DNA from: a virus
Virus record (IMG/VR): IMGVR_UViG_3300027741_002766
Coordinates: 1-64,000 of that record
Direction: 5' to 3' (one strand)
DNA length: 64,000 bases
Under the pieces are notes generated by a model. It was not told where the DNA came from, ran no database searches, and saw only the letters and a list, made by a program, of their open reading frames with translations. Both the position numbers and the translations under genes were made by a program. Positions within the stretch are counted from its first letter, which is position 1. Every line of letters begins with the position of its first letter. Positions 39,543-48,900 of the stretch are shown here, in pieces.

Positions 39543-39776
39543 TTATTGATCAGTTGCTGTCTTTTCAGAGGTTTTGCCCCACATGATACGATTCCATGCT
39601 CGTTCATGAAAGTAATACATCACACTGTTGACCACAAGAGCAAAACTTACTACACCTAGTCCTACCCATGGATTACCACTGGCGATCCAGCCGCCAAAGA
39701 AATTAGTAATTGTTACTAATATTCTCCAGGTAACTACCTTACCTAAAGATCTTATTGTGTTTTCTAACCAATTCAT
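39543..39776 (-). CDS. DUF2061-like membrane protein
   Basis: 77 residues with RSLGKVVTWRILVTITNFFGGWI and SFALVVNSVMYYFHERAWNRI, the two-helix pattern of DUF2061 proteins. Ends basic/polar. In bacteria the family sits near sulfur and sugar metabolism genes, without a known mechanism. Placed between the adenylation gene and a glycosyltransferase with spacers of one to three bases. Confidence 0.8.
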   Translation of the reverse strand: MNWLENTIRSLGKVVTWRILVTITNFFGGWIASGNPWVGLGVVSFALVVNSVMYYFHERAWNRIMWGKTSEKTATDQ

Positions 39777-39777
39777 A

Positions 39778-40704
39778 TTACCATCCTTCTTGTGTTCTAA
39801 TTACATCAATCTCCCGAACCATGACACCTTGATTATGCCAGTTGCTACGATAGTGATGTTTAAAAAATCTGCTGGCTTCGGCTGTGAGCATGTGCATGGG
39901 CAAGTCAAGTTGTATGGCCAGATCATCTGCCAAGCGATTAGCAATAATTTCAGGTTGATCGTTCTCCACTGTCTTGAAAAGTTCAGCCAAGGCCTCAAAG
40001 TTTTGTACCTGTGTGTAATCCCAGTTGGTGAGCATGGTCATGTATGTGCCTTGACGTGCGCCAGCAATGGCCCAGTAGCCATAGTCTACATCACCGCCCA
40101 CATTGTGCCATATGGTCAAGTGATCTAGATTTCTCTGATGTACACGATCACGAAATTCACTTGCAGTGGGCCGTGCTCCGCGATTCAAACACATTTTGAC
40201 ACCTTCGCGGAATCCGGCACGCCAGGCCTGGAATGCTGAACCATTGGGATAGGTTACACTATAACAGTCATGCATGCTCCAGTAAAGCGGATCAAAACAA
40301 AATTCCACTTGTGTTTCTGTTGTGCCATCTGTGTTTTCATGTGTGCGCATGTTCATCACGTGCTCACGAGTCCATGAACTCAAGCCACCATTGCCATACA
40401 TCAATCCGTTGACATGATTACGTGCTCGCCAGCGGAACACAGCCTTTTCATATTCAGGTGTAGAAAGATCAAGCGTTTGGTTAAAAAACGCTGGGTCGGG
40501 GAGATTATCTCCATCCACGAGGATAAATCGCTCGGTGTCAGAAGCCCGGGCTGCGGCTTTATGTGCCGCATCGCTTCCACGTATATTGCTGACCCGTCGG
40601 GCCCAAGGCACCATGTTCTTAATCTTGACCCAAAATTCTTCTTGTTGCGGTTCATCATAACTTAGGTAAATGCAGTCCAAATCTGCTATGTCAATCTTGC
40701 TCAT
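39778..40704 (-). CDS. glycosyltransferase-like protein with DGDN motif
   Basis: 308 residues from ATG 40704 with GGAAACC upstream. RFILVDGDNLPDP contains the acidic motif expected for a GT-A metal site, after DCIYLSYDEPQQEEFW. FQAWRAGFREGVKMCLNRG and GGDVDYGYWAIAGARQGTYM follow. The same architecture, without the acidic motif, forms the end of the protein at 16655, so the two share ancestry. Confidence 0.66.
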   Translation of the reverse strand: MSKIDIADLDCIYLSYDEPQQEEFWVKIKNMVPWARRVSNIRGSDAAHKAAARASDTERFILVDGDNLPDPAFFNQTLDLSTPEYEKAVFRWRARNHVNGLMYGNGGLSSWTREHVMNMRTHENTDGTTETQVEFCFDPLYWSMHDCYSVTYPNGSAFQAWRAGFREGVKMCLNRGARPTASEFRDRVHQRNLDHLTIWHNVGGDVDYGYWAIAGARQGTYMTMLTNWDYTQVQNFEALAELFKTVENDQPEIIANRLADDLAIQLDLPMHMLTAEASRFFKHHYRSNWHNQGVMVREIDVIRTQEGW

Positions 40705-41032
40705 GTTGTTTTGGTTTCCATCTTTGATGAAGTTCTCCTGGACCAACTACCACAGCCGCATCATTGATGTGGCAAGGTGTTCCTTGATCACTGGGTACCA
40801 GTTTAGGTGGCATGGGTCGGGCACGTGGTTTTAACACACCATCAATCACACGCACCTGCAGGTCCTGTAGTGCAAACTGTTCAGGGGAGACTTCAATATA
40901 CTTACCGGGCTGATCCTCGTGGCTGTAAAACAATGCTCGGCCCAAATCATCATAGTACAGTCTGTAGTAAACGGTCTTCTCTCGGGGCCACTCAATGGCC
41001 TTCCAAAAATCCAAAAACTCTTGTTCATTCAT
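40691..41032 (-). CDS. unknown protein
   Basis: 113 residues beginning MNEQEFLDFWKAIEWPREKT, with Trp and Tyr-rich N-terminal half and Pro-rich C-terminal half ending HQRWKPKQHEQD. Overlaps glycosyltransferase genes on both sides by 8-14 bp. No family recognised; it may be an accessory subunit of its neighbours. Confidence 0.6.
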   Translation of the reverse strand: MNEQEFLDFWKAIEWPREKTVYYRLYYDDLGRALFYSHEDQPGKYIEVSPEQFALQDLQVRVIDGVLKPRARPMPPKLVPSDQGTPCHINDAAVVVGPGELHQRWKPKQHEQD

Positions 41033-41759
41033 GTCGCCAATCCTTCACATGATAGTGTACTGCACCCCATTGGGTCACTGTGTTAAATCTTAGCGGATTG
41101 TTTTCCCACACCAATTCCTGCGTCCAGTTGTATGTTTGAGTTGGGATCATATGGCGTTTCATGTGTACTATTCTTGGATACGTGGCAAATGGCAAGGTAA
41201 CCAGTTCAGGTCCTATGATCTGTGCGGCCATGGCATACACTAGATCGGTAGAAGCCTCTTCATCTGGAAACTTCAACAAGGTTCGGTACTCAGTCCAATT
41301 TTCAAATATATTACGCACCAGTCGAAAGAAGTCTTGTGCTGTTGGGCTCACACGCCAGTATGTGATAGCATTGTACACGTCGGGCAGGTGATTGGCATCG
41401 AACACTTTTCTATAGAACCTACTTTCAGCAGGTTGGTCATAAAAGTCCCTAGCACCTGTGGATATCACAAGGTCTCTGTGTTCGAGCATGGTCCACCAAT
41501 GATCAACGGGACTGGCTATGATCATGTCTGCTTCTAGTTTGATAGTTTGTCTGTAGGGACTGGCCGCAAAGCACTGCCAATCATTAGCAAACCCACCTTG
41601 ATCTCCATTGGGTAACTGTTCCTTGGTTAGTATGGTTATGTTGGCTTCAGGATGATGTTGGCGTATGCTGGCAGCCAACTGATCAGCACAGGACACATAG
41701 TCTGTTGTGTCAGTGTTGACAGCCGGTATGAGGTAACCACGTTCAGCGAGAATTGGCAA
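41025..41759 (-). CDS. glycosyltransferase (GT8-like)
   Basis: 244 residues, start TTG 41759 with GGAGA seven bases upstream inside the preceding gene. QTIKLEADMIIASPVDHWW supplies the ExD/DxD-type motif, ITILTKEQLP precedes it, and PRIVHMKRHMIP and VHYHVKDWRHE supply the late His of GT8-like folds. Related in plan to the next gene upstream. Cytoplasmic. Confidence 0.66.
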   Translation of the reverse strand: MPILAERGYLIPAVNTDTTDYVSCADQLAASIRQHHPEANITILTKEQLPNGDQGGFANDWQCFAASPYRQTIKLEADMIIASPVDHWWTMLEHRDLVISTGARDFYDQPAESRFYRKVFDANHLPDVYNAITYWRVSPTAQDFFRLVRNIFENWTEYRTLLKFPDEEASTDLVYAMAAQIIGPELVTLPFATYPRIVHMKRHMIPTQTYNWTQELVWENNPLRFNTVTQWGAVHYHVKDWRHE

Positions 41760-42549
41760 CTATGTCTCCCAAGTGCTTTTTGCCCATGGCATGAAAAGAT
41801 GTGCCGGCCCAGGCTATCTTTTTGGGACGTTTGTCATCTATATATTCAATTTGAAAGAAGTCTTCATCCAGTTGAGTAAGTGTGTGCTCGGGCATGACAC
41901 TGGCCAGGCGGAATGGTATGTTGTCTACTTGTAAAGTATGACCACTCACAATGCCCAAGGCAATACTGAGTGCATAGTCATTGCGATAGTTAGAGCCAGT
42001 AATGTGATAGAGATCTTTGTAGTGGCGCCAGTTGTTTTTGATCATGTTCATTGAATCAAAAATGTATTGTGCTGTGTTTGATTTTCTAAACATCATCACA
42101 GTAGCCCACCACATGGGCATGCGATTGGCACCAAACCAGTTGAGACCATCAAAGTCATTCATGCTGGTCATGTCCCAGGCAAGTCTATGGCACATGAAAT
42201 CTTGTGGGCTTTCGATTACAGTCTTTAACTCCGTGCCGCACACCACATAGTCAGCGTCTAATACTAGAGTTTGGTCCCAAGGCGAGAGTCGATATGCATC
42301 AGTTCTACCTGCGTTGTGCCAAGACACAGTCGCTTGATAATCCTCAAACCAACGTGTTCCTCCGGAAACTGGCGCCGCATTAATGACTTGATCTGCACCG
42401 ACAAGTCGTGGATCTGTTGGATCTGCGTCTGTGACGATGGCCACTGGAATGTTGAGGTGCCTATGAATTCGTTTAGCACTCCACCCAGCCATAGCAACGT
42501 AGTCGGTTTGTTCATTGTCAAACGCAAATATCAATGCGCCTGTGGTCAT
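41743..42549 (-). CDS. glycosyltransferase (GT8-like)
   Basis: 268 residues. It starts GALIFAFDNEQTDYVAMAGW, has VAIVTDADPTDPRL, and WDQTLVLDADYVVCG gives DxD for metal and sugar-nucleotide binding. KKIAWAGTSFHAMGKKHL near the end parallels the closing His region of its downstream neighbour. The two are adjacent paralogues. Overlaps the 42546 gene by ATGA. Confidence 0.7.
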   Translation of the reverse strand: MTTGALIFAFDNEQTDYVAMAGWSAKRIHRHLNIPVAIVTDADPTDPRLVGADQVINAAPVSGGTRWFEDYQATVSWHNAGRTDAYRLSPWDQTLVLDADYVVCGTELKTVIESPQDFMCHRLAWDMTSMNDFDGLNWFGANRMPMWWATVMMFRKSNTAQYIFDSMNMIKNNWRHYKDLYHITGSNYRNDYALSIALGIVSGHTLQVDNIPFRLASVMPEHTLTQLDEDFFQIEYIDDKRPKKIAWAGTSFHAMGKKHLGDIVANSR

Positions 42550-42854
42550 CGCTTGCGACTCTGTTCTTCATATTCTACCAGCCAGGCATTCATTTGTTCT
42601 TGCCAATGGCCATGTGCCCGAGCAAATAGTTCAGGCACATTCACACGCACGGGAGTCTCATACAAGTCTAACAACACAACATCCGTGTCTTGAGCACAAC
42701 TAAGTAGAGTACATTGTAAGTCAGGGCCTGCTCGCCACATGCCACCGCCATGAGCAAACAACATCCGGGCTTCGTACTTTTCTTTTAGTACACGTCGTGC
42801 GGCCACATGATCAAAACGTGCTCGTGCATGAGCAATTAGTGCATCGGTATTCAT
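42546..42854 (-). CDS. small protein leading the island operon
   Basis: 102 residues (MNTDALIAHARARFDHVAARR...), mostly helical. On the minus strand TATAAT ends six bases before the ATG, so the transcript of the whole island may begin at this start codon. It follows the terminator that closes the virion operon. Resembles small phage hypotheticals with the ARARFDH..RRVLKEKYEA pattern. Function unknown. Confidence 0.6.
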   Translation of the reverse strand: MNTDALIAHARARFDHVAARRVLKEKYEARMLFAHGGGMWRAGPDLQCTLLSCAQDTDVVLLDLYETPVRVNVPELFARAHGHWQEQMNAWLVEYEEQSRKR

Positions 42855-42870
42855 TGTGCGATTATAAAAG

Positions 42871-42894
42871 AAAAAGAGGTAGAAGTCTACCTCT
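42871..42894 (-). terminator. terminator between virion and modification operons
   Basis: Read on the minus strand, AGAGGTAG-ACTT-CTACCTCT followed by TTTTTCTTTT is a strong intrinsic terminator. It ends the virion module before the accessory island begins. Confidence 0.8.
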
Positions 42895-42913
42895 CAAATA
42901 CCCAAATGTAATT

Positions 42914-43897
42914 TTAAGGACCGCTGGAGTTGATAGTTGGTGTGCCCCAGGTGTTACTCAAGTATGTTGTCGATGGTGGAATATAGGTACACAACACTGT
43001 AGGTGCTGTGCCTGTAATTGTGGTTGAGGGGCTGTTTGTTGCAGTGCCACCTGAAATGTTATTTGTTTGTCCTGCACCCGAAACTGCTGGTTGGCTCCAG
43101 GTGATAGCCAGTGTCAAATCGGTTGCACTGCCCGCTGCCGCAGTGACTGTAATAGTTTCACCAGTGTACGGAGAGGTGTCATTGGCCAACAAGAATATGG
43201 TCACTGGGGTTGATGTCAACGCATAATATCCTGTGGATGTGGCCAAGGTGGTTTGTGTGCCGCCTGTGCCGCCAATTCTGGTTGTGCCTGTGTAAGCAGT
43301 GCCGGCAATGGTTTTGCTGGCCGCCGCTCCAGTAATATAAATTGATCCAACTTTGGCAACAAAAGCATTCCAATCTGGGTCAATGTCAGTGCCAGTTGAT
43401 GTTTTACTCATTTGCAGTCTAATACGACCACCGGCATTAAAGAAATAACGTGTCTGTGCGGCACTAGGAAATGTTATGGTCTGGTTCCAAGTAAAGGACC
43501 AGGATGTGGTGCCCCCACCGGTACCAGTGGTTTTAGAAACAGTGCCAGTCCATGTTCCGTATTCTGTGCCCACTGCCACGGCATTGTTACGGTTGGTTGT
43601 ACAGTTGTTGATGTCGGTTTGCACATTGGCCAAAATACCAACTATGTTGCCGGTAACAGGTGCTGTTCTTGATGTTATGGTGGTATTGGTTTGACTGCCT
43701 GATGTGGCCAAGTTGTTGACCAAGGTGGCCCATTGTGTGGCTGCCACAGTATTGCCTGTGGTTTGTGCTACAAAAGCAGTTTGTCCCCAGCCTTTGTCAC
43801 CTGAGCCTGTTGACCAAATGTCATTCAAACCACCTGCTGTGGTGGTAAATGTGTTGTAGTCTGCGGCAAGTATTTGTGATCCTGATGAGTAAGTCAT
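42914..43897 (-). CDS. tail-fibre-like virion protein
   Basis: 327 residues, more than a third Gly, Ser, Thr and Ala, beta-rich, starting MTYSSGSQILAADYNTFTTT. Such an N-terminus with repeats of short turns and no charged clusters is usual for phage appendage proteins. GTGGGTTSWSFTW and similar runs suggest beta-solenoid or jellyroll parts. Ribosome binding site AGGATATAAC. Located at the end of the virion operon, where host-range proteins are common. Confidence 0.6.
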   Translation of the reverse strand: MTYSSGSQILAADYNTFTTTAGGLNDIWSTGSGDKGWGQTAFVAQTTGNTVAATQWATLVNNLATSGSQTNTTITSRTAPVTGNIVGILANVQTDINNCTTNRNNAVAVGTEYGTWTGTVSKTTGTGGGTTSWSFTWNQTITFPSAAQTRYFFNAGGRIRLQMSKTSTGTDIDPDWNAFVAKVGSIYITGAAASKTIAGTAYTGTTRIGGTGGTQTTLATSTGYYALTSTPVTIFLLANDTSPYTGETITVTAAAGSATDLTLAITWSQPAVSGAGQTNNISGGTATNSPSTTITGTAPTVLCTYIPPSTTYLSNTWGTPTINSSGP

Positions 43898-43909
43898 TGT
43901 TATATCCTG

Positions 43910-45112
43910 TTATTTGATTGTGACAATGGCTTCTACTGTGCCAAGTCCTGTGTCTGTTTTATTTACCAAGGCGCGACCAATTACGTTAAAAGCAGTGGCC
44001 TCTTCGGGTGCAGCCGCTCTGGCAATGCCATCGCCTGCTGAAATCAATCTATCGCCCTTGTATACCACTCCTGTCACACGCACAGGCACACGACCTGTCA
44101 TGGCCACTGGAGGATGAGTGTCGTCCTCCCCAGCACCACCGTTCATGGTAAATGCAGGTCTGGTACTGATCACCCCAAAAACTGCACTGCTGGCGTCTGT
44201 TTTGACCTTGGTAATTTCAGCAGATCCGCCTAGTTCAACCACTGTGCCCGGAGTGTACACATCGTCTGCGGCAAAACGCTCGGCCACGTCGGCGTAGAGT
44301 GCTGTGGTTGCTTGAGCAAAGATTCGGTTGAAGTAACTGCCCGATGATCCAATGTTGCCAATTGCGTTGCCTGCACCATTGATGATAGCAGTGGCATAAC
44401 CACTGGTGTTCACAGTGATTGTACCGGCAGCACTGGTGTTGGCATCCGAACGCATGAACTGACTGCTGGTCAATCCGTTTAGGGCCAGTGTATTTGTCAC
44501 ATTACCCCAAACAGCATTGTTAGCAATGCCTGTGGCCATGGTAAGACCGGGATTGACTGCTTGTACGCCCCATCCGCCAGTGACTGCGGTACCAGGAGTA
44601 AAAGTTTGATCTTTGCTGATAATACCCACAATGGTATTGTTGGAGTACAGTTCAATTACAAAGTGTGAAGTTGCTGTGTTGTCTACTATTGTGGCCACAA
44701 TAGCACCTGTTGTGCCTGTGCCTGGAGTATATGCAGGACCTACCACAATCCAGGCCGAGCCTGTCCACACATTCAACTGTTGATTTGTTGTGTCATACCA
44801 TAAATCTCCGATGGTATTATTACTTGGTGCAGAAGCGGCAGAGGTTGCGCCTCCAAGAGTTTTGAATCCAGTACCATTGTACACTTGCATGGTGCCGGCA
44901 GTCTTGTTCCACCAAAGTTGACCAGTTAACGGTGCGCCAGGAGCAGTGGTATTGGCACCATTTTCTAATAGGCGAATAAAGTTATCGCCTAAGAATTGTC
45001 CATAACCTGCCCAGTTTTTTCCCACCAGGGTCATGCTGGAACTAGTATTAACGGTACCATCTGCTACTACAGCATAGATTGCGCCATCAGTTAGTGTGAT
45101 TGTATATGACAT
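43910..45112 (-). CDS. tail-fibre protein
   Basis: 400 residues. N-terminal repeats PLTGQLWWNKTAGTMQVYNG and IGDLWYDTTNQQLNVWTGSA are the LWxD/N-T-x-x-x-V-WxG motifs typical of fibres of T4-like marine phages. The C-terminal half has ALYADVAERFAADDVYTPGT and VVYKGDRLISAGDGIA, a domain frequent at fibre tips. It probably mediates receptor contact. A CATAAATAC box lies upstream (45136-45144, minus). Confidence 0.8.
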   Translation of the reverse strand: MSYTITLTDGAIYAVVADGTVNTSSSMTLVGKNWAGYGQFLGDNFIRLLENGANTTAPGAPLTGQLWWNKTAGTMQVYNGTGFKTLGGATSAASAPSNNTIGDLWYDTTNQQLNVWTGSAWIVVGPAYTPGTGTTGAIVATIVDNTATSHFVIELYSNNTIVGIISKDQTFTPGTAVTGGWGVQAVNPGLTMATGIANNAVWGNVTNTLALNGLTSSQFMRSDANTSAAGTITVNTSGYATAIINGAGNAIGNIGSSGSYFNRIFAQATTALYADVAERFAADDVYTPGTVVELGGSAEITKVKTDASSAVFGVISTRPAFTMNGGAGEDDTHPPVAMTGRVPVRVTGVVYKGDRLISAGDGIARAAAPEEATAFNVIGRALVNKTDTGLGTVEAIVTIK

Positions 45113-45135
45113 GTGTTACTCCGAATGTTCTATTT

Positions 45136-45144
45136 GTATTTATG
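45136..45144 (-). promoter_or_regulatory. T4-late-like promoter box
   Basis: CATAAATAC on the minus strand, one base different from the T4 late consensus TATAAATA. It is 24 bases before the fibre gene start and inside the end of the preceding gene. Confidence 0.35.
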
Positions 45145-45757
45145 CTGTAGTCAGGTTGGTAAGGGTCTGTATACGCACAGTATAGTCAATTTGTATTTGA
45201 CGGTTCAAACTCTTCTGTACCGGGTGAAAAATCACGTGGGTCAGCAGTCGTAGATTACTTGCGCTGGTAGTAAAGGCTTTTAGGCCCAGTTCGTCAAACA
45301 CATATTCGCCATTAAAATTGGTCGAATTGTCAAAGGCTTGTTGTCCTGGCGGTTCGCCGTAGTCCAGCAAGCAACTGACCAAGATATCAGTATAGGGCTT
45401 GCCCGATGTGTGTAGCACTTCCATGTAGTTGTTGGCAGGATCTGAGTCGGCTACTGAGTTATCATCAACTACTTTGGCGTAGGTTTCGTTGTAGAGATCT
45501 GCGTTTTGTCCGGTTGTGTTTGGGGGTAAGTAGGTGATAATCCCAGTGGGATCCACACTAGATCCGCCGTTGCCAAATGCCATTTCGTATATCCAGCCGC
45601 CGCCCTGGGCACTGGTTCTGTTGCTGAGTGTTTCAGCCAGGCTGATACTCATGTTTTCATAATGGATAGCATTCTTTTTGTCCACAAAGACTTCGCCCGA
45701 ATTGGGATCAAATATTTTGACAAATCCTTCAATTTTTACCAATCCAGAAGAAATCAT
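45140..45757 (-). CDS. virion structural protein (fibre or baseplate associated)
   Basis: 205 residues. It opens GLVKIEGFVKIFDPNSGEVF then VDKKNAIHYENM, and has YEMAFGNGGSSVDPTGIITY, a pattern I recall from structural proteins next to fibres in marine T4-like phages. Mainly beta. Its N-terminal motif is repeated at the end of the small protein encoded just upstream. Start overlaps that gene's stop (ATGA). Confidence 0.62.
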   Translation of the reverse strand: MISSGLVKIEGFVKIFDPNSGEVFVDKKNAIHYENMSISLAETLSNRTSAQGGGWIYEMAFGNGGSSVDPTGIITYLPPNTTGQNADLYNETYAKVVDDNSVADSDPANNYMEVLHTSGKPYTDILVSCLLDYGEPPGQQAFDNSTNFNGEYVFDELGLKAFTTSASNLRLLTHVIFHPVQKSLNRQIQIDYTVRIQTLTNLTTA

Positions 45758-45900
45758 GCTCGTGTCTCCACAAAAGTTTCCTGGGTTTTTGGATCAAAAA
45801 TCTTTACAAAACCCACAACCGAAACTGATCCAGTTTCATTGGGTCGTTTGGGCTGTGCCGCGGAATTGGTTTGTTGTGTAACAGGTTGACTATTTTGCAT
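45754..45900 (-). CDS. 48-residue protein sharing the GFVKIFDP motif
   Basis: Below the usual length cut. A Gln/Asn/Pro-rich N-terminus (MQNSQPVTQQTN) is followed by VVGFVKIFDPKTQETFVETR, which matches the opening of the next protein (GFVKIFDPNSGEVFVDKK). AAGGTAAATAAG lies before the ATG. It could be a truncated duplicate or a genuine short fibre adaptor. Confidence 0.6.
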   Translation of the reverse strand: MQNSQPVTQQTNSAAQPKRPNETGSVSVVGFVKIFDPKTQETFVETRA

Positions 45901-45921
45901 ATGACTTATTTACCTTGTGAT

Positions 45922-48900
45922 TTAGCCTCTAAAAAACTCGGCCGCTGGTGTGGTAGAGTCTTGCAAAGGTGTGCCAGTTGTGGGATAGACTCCAGCACCG
46001 TACCAGCCCAGTCCTTGACGAACTTGTATCGACACTTGATAGCCCTGAGCAGGTGCTGTGTCAAATTCCACAGTTACCGGATTGTCAACGGTCACAGTGT
46101 AACCACTGGTTTGTAACAGTCCGCCCACATATACCAACACACATTTCTGGGCAAAACTCAGTCCTGGTGAACTAAGATCAACATCTGCTGTGAACACTGT
46201 GGTTGCACCATCTGCCAAGGTGTTAGATCCCACGTAGTGATCTTGGTACAACACCGGTGCTAGATTGTCGCGATTTAGATTGTAAACCACAGCATCAGTT
46301 ACGTGTGCGGCTGCGGCCGTTCCGGCAGTACCTCTCAGGAGACTGCTCACAGTATTGGCGATCAAATCTCGTTCACGATACATGATGCGCTCACCGTTTA
46401 CAGTCAACACACCCCATATATTGTTGGCCAAGTCTGGTTCAGCAAGAGCACCAGCATTGTCCACATACGCTACGTCATCATCAATTGCAAGATCTTGAGT
46501 TAGTATGGTAGTAGTGGCTGTGGTCATTCTGTAAGAGGCCTGTACTCCACGCATGTCTTGGAAGATACGTAATTCAATACCAGGATTGGGCTCGTTCTCA
46601 AGGATAACAATCACAGCACCGTTGGCAGGCGCAGTATTAAAAGTGACTGATGATCCAGCAAAAGTATAAGTGCTTGCGGCAACCACAATATTATTAATCG
46701 CCACCTCTACATCAGTAGCACCTGCAGGAACAGCATATGGTCCAGTGGTAGCGCCATTACCGGTATAATAAGTTATTTCACGTGAGTATACCCGCAAGTC
46801 CAAGGTGTCAAATATTGCACCCGGTACTAGTTCTTCTGGTGCATGACTTTCATAAGGGCCCACAAACTCTCCGCCCACAACATTGATGTCGGTGGCTCGG
46901 GTTCCTAGGTAAGGATCCAAGAAAGAACTTTCATATGTGGCATCCAGGATGCCTAGATCGTATGTGGGCTGGCCATCAGGACCATAAGAAATATTATCAA
47001 ACGGGCTGACATCAAAGTTACCTACGTCAAATCCAGTGTTTTGTGCAAAAGAGGGAGCAGCCACTTGTACTCCAGGATAGTCAACTCCGTCAATCAATAG
47101 TGGCAGGTCCAACCCTGGTTCGTTAGGACCTGGTACATAGAAGCCCATGGTGCGATCAACGCCACTCAATGAACTGGCTGCCACTGTGGTCCAGTTGGCA
47201 GGATCAAATGTGGATGACGTCACAGTTGTGTTGGCTGACCAGACACGATTTACGTAACGTACCTGTTTACCAGTTGTGTAAGTAACATTAGGCTCCCAAG
47301 GCACAATAGTAGTTGCGTATTGATAGCGATCATACTTGATGGTGGTGTTGATACTACGCACCAATTTGTTGCCCATCACAGCCACAATCTGCCCACCTGT
47401 GCCATTGCCACCTGTGATTGTGACTGTGGCAGTGGTAGTATATCCCGATCCTGGATCGGTAATGATCACTTGATTGATATGTCCTGCACTATTCACTGTG
47501 GCCGTCATCTGGGCCGGAGTGGTACAAACACCCGAGACTGTGAGTTGTGGTGCCACAGTATATCCTGAGCCACCGTCCACAATGATCACATCTTGTATGC
47601 TGAGAGCATAGTTTTCGAACCAAAAACTATAAGGTTGTGTTTGCCACAGTGTGCTTGAAGGTGCAACATCACTATAGATACTGGCGTGTCCGGTACCTTG
47701 TGCAGTGCTTAGATCGTAGGGAGTCAAAATAGGACTCATGTACTGATTGGGCACTTGTGAGTTGTTGTAGAACGCTGGCAAATCAAAGTCGGCCATACTA
47801 CCTTGATACGCATCAAAACCATTGTAGATCAAATTAAAAGCCCGGATACTCACATGATAAGGTTTGACTTCTTTGATATAATTCAACACAAAGTCTTGAT
47901 TGTCCTGTTGATAGGTTTGATATGGCAGCAGTTGTCTAACCTTGTGATCAACATCAATCAAACTGGTCATGTTCAACCATCCGGGTGCTTCAAATTCGCT
48001 GAGTACAAAATTAAACATCAAGATCAAGGCACGATTGCGTTCAATCAATAGTTCATCAATCAACAGTTGTTCATTGATGGCCTGTATGATTTTGCGTGTT
48101 TCGGTCACAGGTTCCTGGTCAAAGTGCTGTGCATCAAAAACTTCAACATCAAATCCAAAACGTCCCAGTGCGTAATCCCACAGTTCAGTCCGGAACTGTA
48201 TGGTACCATCTTGTAGACCCACGCGATCCCATCCAACATCTGTTCTTAGATAGATTTCAAATTTACCCTGGCTGTTGGCAGTGACCTTGACACTACTGCC
48301 CACAGGCGCCTGAGCCACACTCAGCGTGGCAAGATCAGCATAGTTGGCCACCTGGGCAATGATCTTGGTACTGGAATTGTATCCTGGGCGATACCAGGTC
48401 ACATATTGCCAGTAATTTCTAGTGTCATAGTTTTGCACACGAGTCAAGAACAAGGTATCAAAAGTTTTGGCGGCTGTCACAGCATAAATGGTCCACAAAC
48501 CATTTTGAGTACTGTCGCTGGCCACTAGGTATAGATAGCCCACTGGCACCTGGGCTAGGTCTTGATAACTCAATTGTTCAATATTGGCCACACGTTTGTT
48601 CCAGGCACCCAACCCGGCTGCTGGCTCAGGATCACTGCTGTTCAACAGTGCAAAGTTGCGAATTTCCGATATGGGATACTGCAACAACACAGCATTCACA
48701 TACTCTAGATAGTTTTGTAAAGCCAAGAATCTATCAGCAAACATGCTCTGGCGCGGACGGAATTGCACACCGTAGCGCAGGGCTGGACTCAGTGTAGGGT
48801 CAGGCACTAGATTGCCCTGTGGATCTGCGCCGCAAAAACTGTCTTGAAATTTCTGATAGAGATTGGCGGGCAGGAAGGCTTCGGCACGGTCTTGTGGTAG

